From the NCBI GenBank assembly GCA_949128115.1, contig OX421964.1:50074601-50138600 (forward strand): a stretch of DNA of 64,000 bases. The letters are read 5' to 3'. Origin of the DNA: Anaspis maculata. Its lineage: Eukaryota; Arthropoda; Insecta; Coleoptera; Scraptiidae. The position numbers and the translations under genes were made by a program. Numbering within the stretch: position 1 is the stretch's first letter; each line of letters starts with the position of its first letter. The notes under the pieces were generated by a model that was not told where the DNA came from, made no database searches, and saw only the letters and a list, made by a program, of their open reading frames with translations. Below are positions 45,276 through 56,884 of this stretch, piece by piece.

Positions 45276-45467
45276 ATCCAAGGGTTGGGTTTGAGGTCTT
45301 GTTCAACATGTTTTTGTTAGATATTCATTGAAACCGGCTTCGAGTCCATTAGCTACACACAATACAATTAGACTACCTAATAGCCTGGGTATAAAGATGA
45401 GTCGCTAACGGACTCTAAACCGGTCCCAACGTATTTTCGTGTTTGAAGACCTCAAATACCTAACCCC
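45276..45467. mobile_element. Small palindromic element
   Basis: GGGTTGGGTTTGAGGTCTTG at the left pairs with AAGACCTCAAATACCTAACCCC at the right. Inner CGAGTCCATTAGC / GCTAACGGACTC also pair. Confidence 0.65.
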
Positions 45468-45742
45468 TTTATGACATCCAACACTGACATTATAAAATAT
45501 CTATATCATTTTTGAGTAGGTACCTACTTTGAGTTTTCGCTGTGCCAGATTTTTTTGATCGCGATAGTACCTACCAACGATAAAAATGTGGATGATCTAA
45601 AAAAAAAAATTGATAAACTAGCTAGGTAGAAATGGCAGGCACGTTGACCGTGAGTAAAAAAAAATCGCTTCTAATATAATTTCCAAAATAAAAGTTCACA
45701 ACACTTGTTTTTCTTACAACATCATCTGCCCAAAACACTCAC

Positions 45743-45800
45743 CTGGTTCTACTTGATCTCTTCTCTAGACCGAAGCTGAAACTAACACATCGACTCCCCT
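45743..45800 (-). other. Possible 5' UTR exon of the Reeler gene
   Basis: On the - strand AGAACCAG is followed by GTGAGTG at 45742, a strong splice donor in an otherwise exonless stretch upstream of the Reeler start. Joining it to the acceptor before 40721 would make a 5 kb 5' UTR intron. The upstream exon boundary is unknown. Confidence 0.25.
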
Positions 45801-48033
45801 GCCGTCAAGATTTTACTTTCAAACTACCGCAAAACTAAAAGAACGGGAGGGGGCACAATAAACTACAATAATAATTAATTTAATGTTATGGTGTTATTCT
45901 TGAAAAACTATTTGCATACCTACTTGCAATTCACGCAAACTAAATGTGGTCGCATTTTCCTTCTGGTTGGAGTTTTCATGCTAAATCTTCAATTTTCGCG
46001 GAATACAAAAGTGGATTATCTCCTTTTTCGAAAGGGAAAACCAAGACTGCTAGTGCTCGTCAAGGTGATACAGTAAAGCGTTTTTGGGCATTAGCTGTTT
46101 GTGGCAACACAAAAGGATGTCTCACTTTGTGACTTAATTGGATTTTATAACAAGATTCTGCAGTAAGTACTGTTAGTGAAGTGTATTATGGCAGCGGCAA
46201 AATTGATCAAATAAATTCTTTGATCTGAAAATGGCACAAATTTAAAATAAATAAAGGCAAAACAAACAAATGTATCCCCTAAAAGTTGAGTACCTACCAT
46301 CACGATTAAAGGAAACTAGTCTGTAGGTGTACCTAATAATAAGTAGGCCTAATAATAAGTAGGTAGCTAGTTACTTATTTCGACAAAAACTACAGTATGC
46401 CAAAGATCTTTGACACAGGGGCCGACATTTGAAAAAAAAATGCTTACGTGCTTCATCCCCCGTTGAGCTATGTGAAGCTGGAGTTTTCATCAGTCAGTCA
46501 GTCTGAAAACAGTCAATGTCAATTATGCCAAGATTATTGACCTCGAGGGTTCTAAGATCTCGGATTATTATTGTCCTTACCTCGGTCCTTACTTATCGTC
46601 GGTATTGAAAATAAAGTTCATATTACGGGACTCCGCCTGATAAATGAGAAAAGCGAAGGACTTGGCCATGACCGAGGGATTTGCTCTTTGCTATCATTTC
46701 GATCAGGGAGGGGTTGCTGCCGACTACGTTGTAATGTACGCGACGATAGAAAACCCCAAAGATCCTTTGTTTCGGGTTTTGACTCTTATTGTGCCATCAA
46801 GCTCGTTAGGAGCCTTTACACGGATGGTTTTGGACCGCGGTTCTTACTGCGTTCCCAACCGTGAGAACCACTGCAAACGCCAAGCATCAACTTTTTTTAG
46901 AAACACTATCAAACCACATCAAAGATTCCTAAATAACCGTATAGAACAGGAAATAGCACGGTTCGTTTCCGTTGATTTTTATTGAATATATGTTTTCGAT
47001 GAAAAATGAATTTTCAGGATTTATGACACTCTGCTATGTATGATGGTTAATGAAAATATAAACCAAACCTAATAGTTATTTTGTTCAAAAATTGTTCTCT
47101 TCTGTATGCTGAGAGGAATTAATTGACAGTTTTCTTAGATAATGAGAATAGCAGGGTTTGAATCCCCCTATATCTTCAATAACCAAAAACCAATTTTTTT
47201 CAACATTTTCCTGAAACCATCAAGTGAAGCATTTCCGTAAACTGCGGAATTAATTTTATTTCAGAATTTTTACATTTTTCTCTTTGTTTGACACTCATAA
47301 CGACCAATAAAATAGTGTGTGAATAAATAAACCCGACAAAAAAAATGAAGGCCAAAGTTCAACAGTGCTTGTTCTCCAAAAATGGATTTTAAAAGTGCAT
47401 TACGCTTATGGGCTTTATTATTAATTGGTGTCACGTTTTGAATTCATTATTGATGTGGTAACTGCTGTTAGAGATTAAGAGGGACAACTTTCACGGGTTC
47501 TTATGCAAATTCATTCCGAGTTTTTAACCGTAATAATTGGGAAACGTCTTCAAACTTCAAGCAGGTAGTTCTTTGCGCAAGTTTTCCTGTCTTTGTTTTT
47601 ATTTGGTCATATAATAAAGAAATGTTGGAGATTATCAAATTTGCCGTCACTTATCAGCGTACCATTATTGTCGACTTGTTCTTGAATCATACACGAATGA
47701 GCAAGTGACATTTGCAAGGGCATTGCATTCTTGTTCCGTTAAATACTACAAAATCACGTAGGTATTGCACAAAGGCCAATTTCCATATACTATTTTTCCC
47801 ATTACATGAAGACACAGCCGTGTAGGAAAATCCCATAAGTACAAGATTTTACTGCATACACGCGCACACTTTTGGAATGTCTCCATTTATAAAATGAATA
47901 ACTTATGACACCTACTACTAACTCGCCTACTAATAAGTATAATAATAACAACTAATAGTATTCCAACTCCATTCCAACTTTTCCAGTATTGGAACTCGGA
48001 AAGACAATAATTATTTGTATTATTATAAATTAT
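45801..48033. other. Intergenic, no gene supported
   Basis: Frames of up to 113 codons near 46.6-47.0 kb have no recognisable motif and sit in overlapping frames. A short direct repeat (CCTAATAATAAGTAGG) lies at 46330-46365. Confidence 0.4.
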
Positions 48034-48039
48034 TTTATT
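48034..48039 (-). terminator. Polyadenylation signal of arginase copy 1
   Basis: AATAAA on the - strand, 50 bases past the stop codon. Confidence 0.6.
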
Positions 48040-48089
48040 TTTTAAAGACTAATAAAGGTGAGTATTCCAAATTTTGGAACCATCACAAA

Positions 48090-51000
48090 TCATAAATCGC
48101 TAGGCAAAAATCCTCTTCTGCTATGCCCACAAGCTGCTTGGATTATGTGGATCGCGGCTTCAACAGTTTTTCTTAGGTCGTTCGGAGTACCAATAGCAGG
48201 ATTCACCTCAACCAAATCTAGAGCATCCAGTCGTCCTCTTCTGTATATAGTTTCCATGATTTGAATTCCTTCTCGTAGAGTAAGACCACCTCGTACTAAC
48301 AATAAAAATTTATTAAAATTAGATTATGATGAAAACGATGTAAAAATGTCTATTTTAGGTGCTCCTGATTTTCGAAACATTCTTATTATTAGAAAAATTC
48401 TCGGAAATATATCCTCAGATTTTCCAGAAGAATGACCTAACGTATGGTCCGAAAGTTTTGAGAAATTGTTTAAAGCTAATAACTTTTTCAGAAGAGCCTT
48501 TATTTTTTAACTTGATACTGCAAAAATTAACATAATATAATATCACAATAACAAATTTATATTCAACATATTGATAATGGACCATTATCTTCGATGGATT
48601 TCAATTTTCTTCTGCCATGTTCCATAATTCTCCAGGATCAATTTCTCCAATGCGAAATTCTCTAATGTTATTGAAAAATGCGACGCCGCAATTGGTCTTC
48701 ATTTGCAGCTTCCCATCCCTTGCATACTACGTTGCTCAATACTTACCAAAAATCTTATATTGGTCGAGCTTGCGATACATTGGGAGGCAGGAGGTCAAAG
48801 AAATTAATCCTGTTGTTGTCCAGAGAATGATCGAACATGGCTGAAGAAAACTGAGAGCCATCAAAGATAATGGACCATCTTCAATATGTTGAATATGAAT
48901 TTGGTATTGTTATAGATGATGTTAGTTTTTGCAATACTAAGTTACAAAATTAAAACTATCCAAAAAAAAGTTATTAGCTTTAGAAAAAATTCCCAAAACT
49001 TTCGGACCATACGTTATTTACCTATTTTTGAATAGATGTTTTTTGACAGACGACTACACCAGTACCTATTTTTTGTGAAAATAATTCAAAAAATAATAGA
49101 TACGGTCATCAAAAAATCGCGTACCTACTGTCATTTTCGCAGTCATAGAGTGTACCTACCTACTGATTTGATGAATTTTGACTACCTTGTCACTTTGTGA
49201 CCTCCTTGGTGATACCACGTTGAAATTCGAAAAATCAGTACGCTCCGAGGTACGCTCCTTGTCAAAAGCTGTACGCCTTTTCAGTGCATTTCTACAACCG
49301 GGAATTATTTCCTCGCTTAGTCCGTCCGTCGTCCGTCCGTCAGTAATAATTGATACATATCGTTAAATGATAATATGCAGGTATTCATTTTCAAACTTCC
49401 CACCCTAGATTTCTCGTAGTCAATTTTTTTTCCAGGAAAACCCCGAAACGGGTCAATGTTTTTTCGAGGGGGACATCTAGGTACTGTCAGGAGCACTGTA
49501 TTACATACATCAACATTTTTGTAGCTCCAAAAAATGTGACATAGCCATGAAGGATCCCTTACATAGTACATTACCATTAAGTCAGGAACCAAGCCTTTTG
49601 TTCTATTATAGCTGTATTACACTACACAAAATTCTTGAACAATCTGCCAAAATAGTGTCAAAAAACAATGAACTTGATTGGTTTGACAGATTGTTCAAGA
49701 AATTGTGTAGTGTAATACAGCTATCAGGCCATAACTGTAACGAATCAAGACCTTGTCGCTTTTTTTCTAATGACAATTTTTTTTATGTGTGCCGTATTTT
49801 TCTCCTGGCGGTACGTATTACCAATTTTCTATCTTCAACCTCTTCGCCTCCACCTCACTCTATTATCCATTCCAAGCTTAAAAAACCGCAGTCGCCTATG
49901 ATATTTTTTCTTCAAGTTGCACAATCTGATTGGTTGATGGGTTGAAAAAGTCAAGATGATTATAATCAAATTTGTCAAAGTGATGTTTGCTATGATGAGC
50001 TGCCTTCCTTTTAGAGTCAAAAGTGACCCGAGTAACTCTGATCGAACCGGAAAAATAACAGCTCGAATTACAGTAAACTTGACCTTTTACGCTCGTGAGT
50101 GACCCCAAGGTCCCTTGAGAAGAGAGAAAAAGGGAACTTGGAGTCTCTATCGGGCACTTTTGAGCTTTAAAAGAAACGACTCCTGTCAAGATCATTTTGA
50201 CATCCGAGTTACCTCGAGTCGTAAAAGGAAGACAACTATGGATTGCCGTTTTAATTCAATTGTTAGGTCAGATTTTGACATTGACACATCATTTCCATTT
50301 TTTTTGTCTTGAAAACGCCGTTAGGTACGTTACTTCAATAGTGAGAAGTAATGGAAGGTGCAACAGTGAGAATATACCGATTTAAAAATGACCGAGGAGA
50401 ACCGATTTCTAGCGCCGGAGTGTGATTTCGTCGCAAGGGATCTCGTGACCTGCGCTCATAGGCGCCCTGTAAGAACTACCGACCGAAAAAGACATTTGAC
50501 CTTGAAATTCCAATTACTTAAACCAGACATGAGTATGATCCAAGTTGTAATGAAAGCGGATCACTTTCTTGGAAGTTCAACATGGCGGCACAAAATGATC
50601 AATGTCGTTGGCCATTCACCTTCGATTTCCAAAATTCCAAAAACGTTACTGAAGCTGAAACACCAGTCTTCATAACTGTGCTATTGGAATGCATAATTTT
50701 TTTTGGGAGATCGCGCTCATACTGAACTTTTGGCAATTTTACACTGTTCCATTGATCACCATGTAGAAACTTTATGGAACATTGTTCGTATTTGACGTGA
50801 TCAGGGCATGAAAACGAAGGATTGGGCTATCGAACACTGAAAACCGATATGAAATCGCTGACGGCAGTCAAAAGTTATGATGATTTTAGAAATAGTCTGA
50901 ATTTGCTTGTCCCCTAGATTCTTTTGATGTGTGTATTTGATAGAAAGAGAGTTTTATTATTCACCTCAATTTGATGCATCACAAGATAGGTGATGCTATT

Positions 51001-53111
51001 TGAAATTTCAAGTAGGATAAGGTGGGGGCGAAGAGATTGATGATAAAAATTTGGCAATACGTATCCTAGATGTCTACCTCGATTTCAAACTAGAGATACG
51101 CCCGCGCAAGTGTCCGGCCACTATCGCAGAGCATAACTCAATCCGACGCTATGATTGGCTTATCGACACCGCAAATGAGTAGGTAGCGCAAGTTGCGTCG
51201 CTGACTTGAAATTCAGCCGCTATAGTTGACGTCTTGTGTTCACTGATCCTTAAAAATAGAAGTGCGCTATTGAGCGTCACGTCCTCTACTGTTTTTTTTT
51301 TAAATGACCGTACCTACCCATTGGTATGTATAGGTAACCTAGTTATCGCAGTCAGAGATTACCTCAACTTGATACTTATATCCCAAAGGGAACTATTAAT
51401 CTGATCAACAGAGTACACTTGAAACAGAGCAGAGAATAGCCAAAAGGTTTCAGCAGGGGACCTACCTGCCGTCCCCGTACTAGGAGCTTCAAGTGCATCA
51501 AGAGCGTCAATATCGAAACTGATGTGAATCGATCTCCTTCGCTCAGGGTCGATTTTGTTCAAAGTCATATTTGTCACGGAATCGATTCCAAACCGTTGAA
51601 CATCTTCCATGCCAAAAGCCACGATTCCCAGTTTATCTATGATCAGGCGTTCGTAAGGATCGACCGATCTCAGTCCGATATAGCCCACATTCCTGATAGA
51701 AATGACTGGCTTTTGCCAGTCCATTCCCGGCAAATGCGGCCAGTGATCCTTCAATTCTTTTACCAGAATTGCCAAAGGCATTCCGTGAGTGTGGCCAGTT
51801 TCTGAAGTTATGTGTGTGTTCAAGTCCGCATGGGCATCGATCCACACCACGCAAACGTTTCCATCGGTGGCCTTGATGTGGCCGTCGACAGTGCCTACGG
51901 CTGAGATGAAAAATCATAGAGTGTGGCACAACGAAAACACAACAGACGTATATCTTTGGGCACATGACTTCATTTGTTCTCAAAGTTAGGTACTATTATG
52001 TGTTAACGACAGGGACATGAGCCCAGTTGTAAGTTGGTTCGATATTTTAGAGCCAGCCTCCTAAATGGACTGCAACCCTTTAAAAACTCTAAAACTGAAA
52101 TTGGCGATTTCTTGGGAAAAACGTACCGAATCGTGAAAAAAATAGCACCGCTGTAAAAATGGCTGAAGAAGCTTCAAAATGATGCCACTCACCCCCCAAA
52201 CCCAATTGCCACTTGAAATTTTCGAATGGGCTGCCATTACGGCTGTGGGGATGAAACCTGCTCGGTTGAATTATTTAATAACACTTCAAGTCCTCCTTAT
52301 TGAAAACAAAATCCACTGCCTGATGAGGAGCCTTTTTCGAAAAAATTAGGCTAAGTGCCCGAAAACCTATCTGTTGTGTGTTCGTTAGACGACCCTGAGG
52401 GGGCGTCCCATAGGTAATCGTTGAAATTGACTATAACGTTTGTAAAAATATTCTTTTAATCGTGTGGGAAATGAATAAATCCGAATGTAAAAAGAATGCG
52501 GTTCAATTCCTTACACACAGTAGGTGATACTTTTGCCGACTGCGGTTAGTTGATCCGATTTGATCTGCCTCATCCATGCTGGTTATTACTCATATACATG
52601 AATGATATCCTTGGTAATACCCGAAGTAATACCCATACCTACCTATAGAATGATCTCCTCCCAAAGTAATGCACGCCCTACCATCCTCCCTTATGACCCT
52701 TTGGGTTAACTTTGACACTTCCATAACATTCGCAACCATATCGGCATAATTTTTTATCTGCGGAATATCTTTCAGTTCTTTAGGGATTTTGTACGATACA
52801 TCGCCATAATCTTTCACATCCATTGTTTCGTCTGTGGAAATCAACAACGGTTTCTTGTGTAATTATGATTTCTATAGGCCATTTTGGAAAAGTCACTTAC
52901 GCATATTGGACAGTATCTTGACCAATCCTGCTTCTCTAATAGTAGATGGTCCGTAACGTACGCCAGTTCTGTCTTGACCTTTATCAAAAGGTACGCCTAC
53001 AATTCCAAATTTCTTACCGGGATGCGGATGAGCGGAATGACAATGACGAAGGACAATTCTCTTATGTGACACACCACACGACACCCGTAAGACTCTGCCC
53101 CACTCCCACAT
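48090..53111 (-). CDS. arg: Arginase, copy 1 (complete)
   Basis: Four exons on the - strand: 53111-52901, 52831-52643, 51900-51466 and 48295-48090, all GT-AG and phase 1, giving 346 residues. It hydrolyses L-arginine to urea and ornithine. The di-manganese ligands are present: GGDHS (exon 2), DAHAD and SFDID (exon 3). Substrate-pocket segments SETGHTHGMP and PSTGTAVRGGLTLREG and the C-terminal DLVEVNP follow the arthropod form. The first 33 residues before KKFGIVGVPFDKGQ are rich in Arg, His and Ser with no acidic residue after position 3, which suggests a mitochondrial presequence. The start is the first ATG in an open frame; an upstream exon cannot be excluded. Confidence 0.93.
48445..49025. 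mobile_element. Palindromic element in arginase intron 3
   Basis: ACGTATGGTCCGAAAGTTTT at the left pairs with AAAACTTTCGGACCATACGT at the right. Inner AATGGACCATTATCTTCGATGG and CCATCAAAGATAATGGACCAT also pair. The 75-codon frame inside is not a known protein. Confidence 0.75.
49240..49350 (+). mobile_element. Helentron-type 5' terminus (H5)
   Basis: GCCTTTTCAGTGCATTTC is followed by TCGCTTAGTCCGTCCGTCGTCC, matching the 5' end plus GTCY microsatellite of H1 and H2. No 3' end follows before unrelated sequence, so it is a fragment. Confidence 0.5.
49608..49724. mobile_element. Small MITE in arginase intron 3
   Basis: Inverted ends of about 38 bases: ATAGCTGTATTACACTACAC and GTGTAGTGTAATACAGCTAT. 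Confidence 0.82.
50005..50235. mobile_element. Diverged palindromic element in arginase intron 3
   Basis: CCTTTTAGAGTCAAAAGTGACCC at the left roughly pairs with GAGTTACCTCGAGTCGTAAAAGG at the right, and AAGGTCCCTTGAG / AAGGGAACTTGGAG lie near the centre. Confidence 0.5.
50236..51235. other. Arginase intron 3, no gene seen
   Basis: A 95-codon frame at 50388 has no recognisable motif. No terminal repeats were found. Confidence 0.4.
51236..51285 (+). mobile_element. Helentron-type 3' terminus fragment (H6)
   Basis: TGTTCACTGATCCTTAAAAA then AGAAGTGCGCTATTGAGCGTCACG matches the 3' subterminal part of element H3 (62716-62760). The terminal hairpin is degenerate. Confidence 0.45.
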
Positions 53112-53364
53112 GATTTGACACAGTTCGACATGCAGGGATTTGACATGACATGACCGTATGACACATATCTAGGTAGTTACGGGAACCTCGATACGACAGT
53201 CGCTTTCTTTACGCGGCCACGGCCTCTCCTTGCCACGGCCACTGATCATGATCCGGAAATCCGCTCACGGGGTTGGTTGGCTGTGTCACGTGCAACTAAT
53301 CCAACCAATCCAGTCAGCGGATTTCCGAATCATGATCCGTGATTCTGACCTGCGCCAGAAAGTA
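53112..53364. promoter_or_regulatory. Region upstream of arginase copy 1, with palindrome
   Basis: This is the presumed promoter side of arginase copy 1. It contains an inverted pair GATCATGATCCGGAAATCCGC / GCGGATTTCCGAATCATGATC at 53245-53335, probably another small MITE. Confidence 0.45.
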
Positions 53365-53726
53365 CAGTTGGATTGTTGGAAGCAAAATGATTCATACGGC
53401 ACCACTAGGAAGTCGGCTGGATTTCAAAAATGTTAGCTGCTTGGATTGTTCTGGAATGCCAGCTTTGATTAGAGAATGGGTGCTTTCTTTTTACAACAAA
53501 ATTCACTAATCTGATCTAAGTTAGAGAGAGAAAGAGCGAGAAATCACATGAGCGAAAGTGAGATACCACTAACAACTTAGGTCAGAATACTTAGTTCAGG
53601 TTATAAAGGAAAGCACCCATTGATCGCTATCAAAACTGACATTCAAGAACGATCCAAGCAGCTAACATTTCTAAAATTCAGCCGACTTCCTAGTGGTGCC
53701 GTTATGAGTCATTTCGCTCCCAACTG
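53365..53726. mobile_element. Tc1/mariner-type MITE, copy 2, with a nested insertion
   Basis: Ends CAGTTGGATTG and CGCTCCCAACTG with TA on both sides (53363-53364, 53727-53728). The arms match 23833-24041. The central part is split by a 141 bp element at 53478-53618. Confidence 0.85.
53478..53618. mobile_element. Nested MITE
   Basis: Starts GGGTGCTTTCTTTT and ends AAAGGAAAGCACCC. Comparison with the uninterrupted copy at 23833-24041 (AGAGATTGATGG) shows it entered at that site. Confidence 0.75.
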
Positions 53727-54328
53727 TACATTGGCGAAGTTGAACAAAGCGTTATTCAAGTGCGGTATTTCATTGACGTGTATTTAGTAGTAGGTACGCA
53801 ATAATGAATTGTGTGTTAAAACCGTTCGTTTCTCAATTTCAAAAGTACCCAAAGCAAAATTCGCAACAATACCTTTCCAGCAATTCGGTTCCACGTATTC
53901 ACCCCCCCCCCCTACCCATTACTTGAATCATTGAGTGAAAAATTATAAGGAGCCGCCACCGGTCGACATTTCTGAAACATTTCGACTGTCGTGACTTATA
54001 TGGTGAGGTAAGAACTGCGGCTTTATCCTGAAAAAAATTCAGAAATGAAAGGCAAACTAACACCAGAACAAAGTTCTTCTTCTAGTATTTCACTATTTAT
54101 ATTAAAAACAAGTCAAAAATTGCTTGTATTGTCGTGGCTTCATCTACCGATCAATACCAAACGGTTACGATGACCCGGCCCTCTTTGTATATTTTGACCA
54201 AACGCTTGAATAATGTTTCAAAGAGAAAATTTTTGCTCGTGATAGTACTGTTGCCGCCAAAAAAATGTAACGAAGTAAATGTAGAAATTGACCGTCAGTG
54301 TGACGGATGTCAAGCTGTAATGGCAGCT

Positions 54329-54506
54329 TTACAGAACTTCGTATGTCGCCGGCGACAGTGTCGCTGGCCAATAAGATTCGATCTGCTTGTACTCCTCTAC
54401 CTCCATCCATAATTCCCGCGACACGAGTTTCTGTCGTCGTGTCGTTCAAATTATTCAACTACAGTGGAGTGAGGGACTGTCGCCGGCGACATACGAAGTT
54501 CTGTAA
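54329..54506. mobile_element. MITE with 31 bp terminal inverted repeats
   Basis: TTACAGAACTTCGTATGTCG at the left and CGACATACGAAGTTCTGTAA at the right. The pairing continues through the GCCGGCGACAGT block. Superfamily not assigned. Confidence 0.82.
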
Positions 54507-55200
54507 GGCCGCGTGAAATCTTCACTTCGTCTAATGTTTGGTACATATACGTTGTTTCAGATTGATTGCTATCTCAGTAGGCATTGGAAGTATATGGTAA
54601 AAGTCGCTTTAGCTTTTAGTGGGGACGGTACGCGACGAAAATCCCTTGGATACTGCACTTTTGAGTAGAGTTATGAAACTTGGCACATAGTTTCTAGGGA
54701 CCATAATAAGAAATTTCGCCCGATGTTCCAAAAAAAATTTTTGACGGAATCCGTTATATAGGCCCTTTTTTCCAAAATGGCGTCCAAATTTTGAAAATTA
54801 GCGATTGGTCGTACACAGTGGCGCGCAAAGTATCAATTCCTAACATTATGACCATAACGAGTTGATTTAAGCCACCCCTGACTCGATCCGTCTGATATTT
54901 TGGCCATTTGGGCCTTTTTTCCAAAATGGCAGCCAAACTTCGAAAGTTGGAATTTGGTCGTATAGTGGCCTGCAAGGTATCAATTCTGGACATTTCGACC
55001 ATGACAAATCGATTAAAGCCTACCCCGACTCTACCCAACCTAAATTTTGGCCTCAATACTCAATTATAGTGCTGATTTAGATTTTTTTTTTTTATCTTGA
55101 GAAGGGTTGTGAAAAACCCGAAGGAAAACCACTTCTTGGACTTTCTGTGTGTCCAACATGTGAGTAATCCGGAGAGCAGAATCACTACATTTTTCCGAAG

Positions 55201-55330
55201 GAATGGAATCAGAATCAGAATAAATTTTATTTCCATAAAAAATCAGTGTAGAAGAAATTTGGCATGTTGATTAGGAATAGATCCTTGCAAGGTTTGATTT
55301 TCTGCATGAGAGAGCGTCCCACTGATGTAG
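55201..55330 (-). mobile_element. LINE 3' end fragment
   Basis: On the - strand the sequence reads AAATAAAATTTATTCTGATTC followed by further TGATTC units, a LINE 3' UTR with a short tandem tail. Confidence 0.45.
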
Positions 55331-55845
55331 AGCTACTGAGTCGACTGTGCGCTATTTATTTTGCACATTTGCACGAAGTATCAATTCGTAACATTTTGAT
55401 TATGACGAGTTGATTCAAGCCACCTCTGACTCGATTCGGCTGATATTTGGGCCATTGAGGCCTTCTTTCCAAAATGGCGGCCAAATCGAAATCGGCAGGT
55501 GGTCGTATAGGGGCACACAAGGTATCTGTTCCTGGACATTCCGACCATTGCGAGTCGATTAATACCCTTCCTGACTCGACTTGACGCAAATTTTGGCCTC
55601 ATCCCCATTTATAATCCTGTCTTTTTGTCAGTTAAAATCTCGTGGCATCAAAACCGCAAGAAATTCCGAAGTGCAAGTTGTTTGAATATGTACGGAAAGC
55701 GATCGAGCTCGGGATCGAGATAAGCGGTTTTTGCAGATTTGTACGTCGATAAGAGTTGTACTTGAAAAGATTTGAGCAGAAGACAATCACAATGTACCTC
55801 TCATTGAATACCAACACCAACACACTCTTATCTAGTGTGTCCAAG

Positions 55846-56303
55846 CATGGGCGCCCGGAGGGGGGAGGGGGGCAAGGGGGGGCACTTGCCCCCCCCTGGC
55901 TCCGGAGCAGCTGAATAAATTCTTCCTTACGAAAAAAAATTTCCTTGATGTCTATGAAGGTAATATGACAAATGTATTGCTTCAAATCGATCAAAATCCA
56001 AACAAAGTAATCGAAGCTAACCGCCTTAAATTGGTCCTGGCCTTATAAGTAAATTTTTATACATTTTGTACAAAATGACAAATTTTAATAAATTTCTCTA
56101 AAGTTAAGTTTAATTTTCAAATATATTTCCTTATTTTTCGCACAATAATTATTATCACCATTATTATTATTATTATTATTCGAGAAATTTTTCGCCTGCG
56201 GCGCTAATCTAAAGGACTTCGCAAATTAGGCCAGGTAAGTATGTGACGTTCTCTAACTAAAGCTATTTGCCCCCCCCTGACAAAAATCCTGCGGGCGCCC
56301 ATG
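55846..56303. mobile_element. hAT-type MITE with 8 bp target duplication
   Basis: Ends CATGGGCGCCCG and CGGGCGCCCATG are perfect inverted repeats. TGTCCAAG flanks both sides (55838-55845, 56304-56311). Eight-base duplications are the hAT hallmark. The interior has C-rich and G-rich runs (GCCCCCCCCTG) and an (ATT)n stretch at 56160-56180. Confidence 0.88.
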
Positions 56304-56884
56304 TGTCCAAGGCACAAAGATCTCTCTTATGGGTCTTAGTTTGTCCCATGTGACACATTTTCGGCAAAAAATGTAGGTACAGTGTTAGATTTTTTGCACT
56401 TATAGCCGTAAAGTCCTTCATTATTAAAATTAAAACCTGTTCCTGAATTGCAATCAGATTTTTTAGTATCTATGGGTGGGTAGAGTCGGGGTAGGCTTTA
56501 ATTGACTTGTCATGGTCGAAATGTCCAGAATTGATACCTTGCAGGCCACTATACGACCAAATTCCACCTTTCGAAGTTTGGCTGCCATTTTGGAAAAAAG
56601 GCCCAAATGGCCAAAATATCAGACGGATCGAGTCAGGGGTGGCTTAAATCAACTCTTCATGGTCAAAATCTTAGGAATTGATACTTTGCGCGCCACTGTA
56701 CGACCAATCGCCAATTTTCAAAATTTGGACGCCATTTTGGAAAAAGGGGCCTATATAACGGATTCCGTTCAATTTTTTTTTGGGAACATCGGGCGAAATT
56801 TTTTATTATGGTCCCTAGAAACTATAAGACAAGTTTCATAACTCTACTCAAAAGTGCAGTATCCAAAAGCGTACCGACCCCACT

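Larger units (their letters stand above)
54618..56884. mobile_element. Large foldback element with tandemly repeated arms
   Basis: Left arm 54618-55037 and right arm 56477-56884 are inverted copies (AGTGGGGACGGTACGC / GCGTACCGACCCCACT at the outer ends). Each arm holds two copies of a roughly 140 base unit containing AAGTATCAATTC and TCCAAAATGGCNGCCAAA. A third, diverged set lies at 55375-55610. The centre carries a LINE tail and a hAT MITE. No protein is encoded. Confidence 0.8.

Noticed and set aside
46571..46985. Two overlapping frames of 97 and 113 codons as a possible gene
   Set aside because: No recognisable domain, no splice context, and the two frames compete over the same bases.
50388..50675. 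95-codon frame as a transposase fragment
   Set aside because: No DDE or helix-turn-helix motif could be seen.
52318..52350. Hammerhead ribozyme-like core (CTGATGAG ... CGAAA)
   Set aside because: Between the two core boxes there is no convincing stem II, and no matching stem I/III with a cleavage triplet was found.
48090..53111. Horizontal transfer of arginase from bacteria
   Set aside because: Four introns, and the PSTGTAVRGGLTLREG and DLVEVNP segments match the arthropod form.
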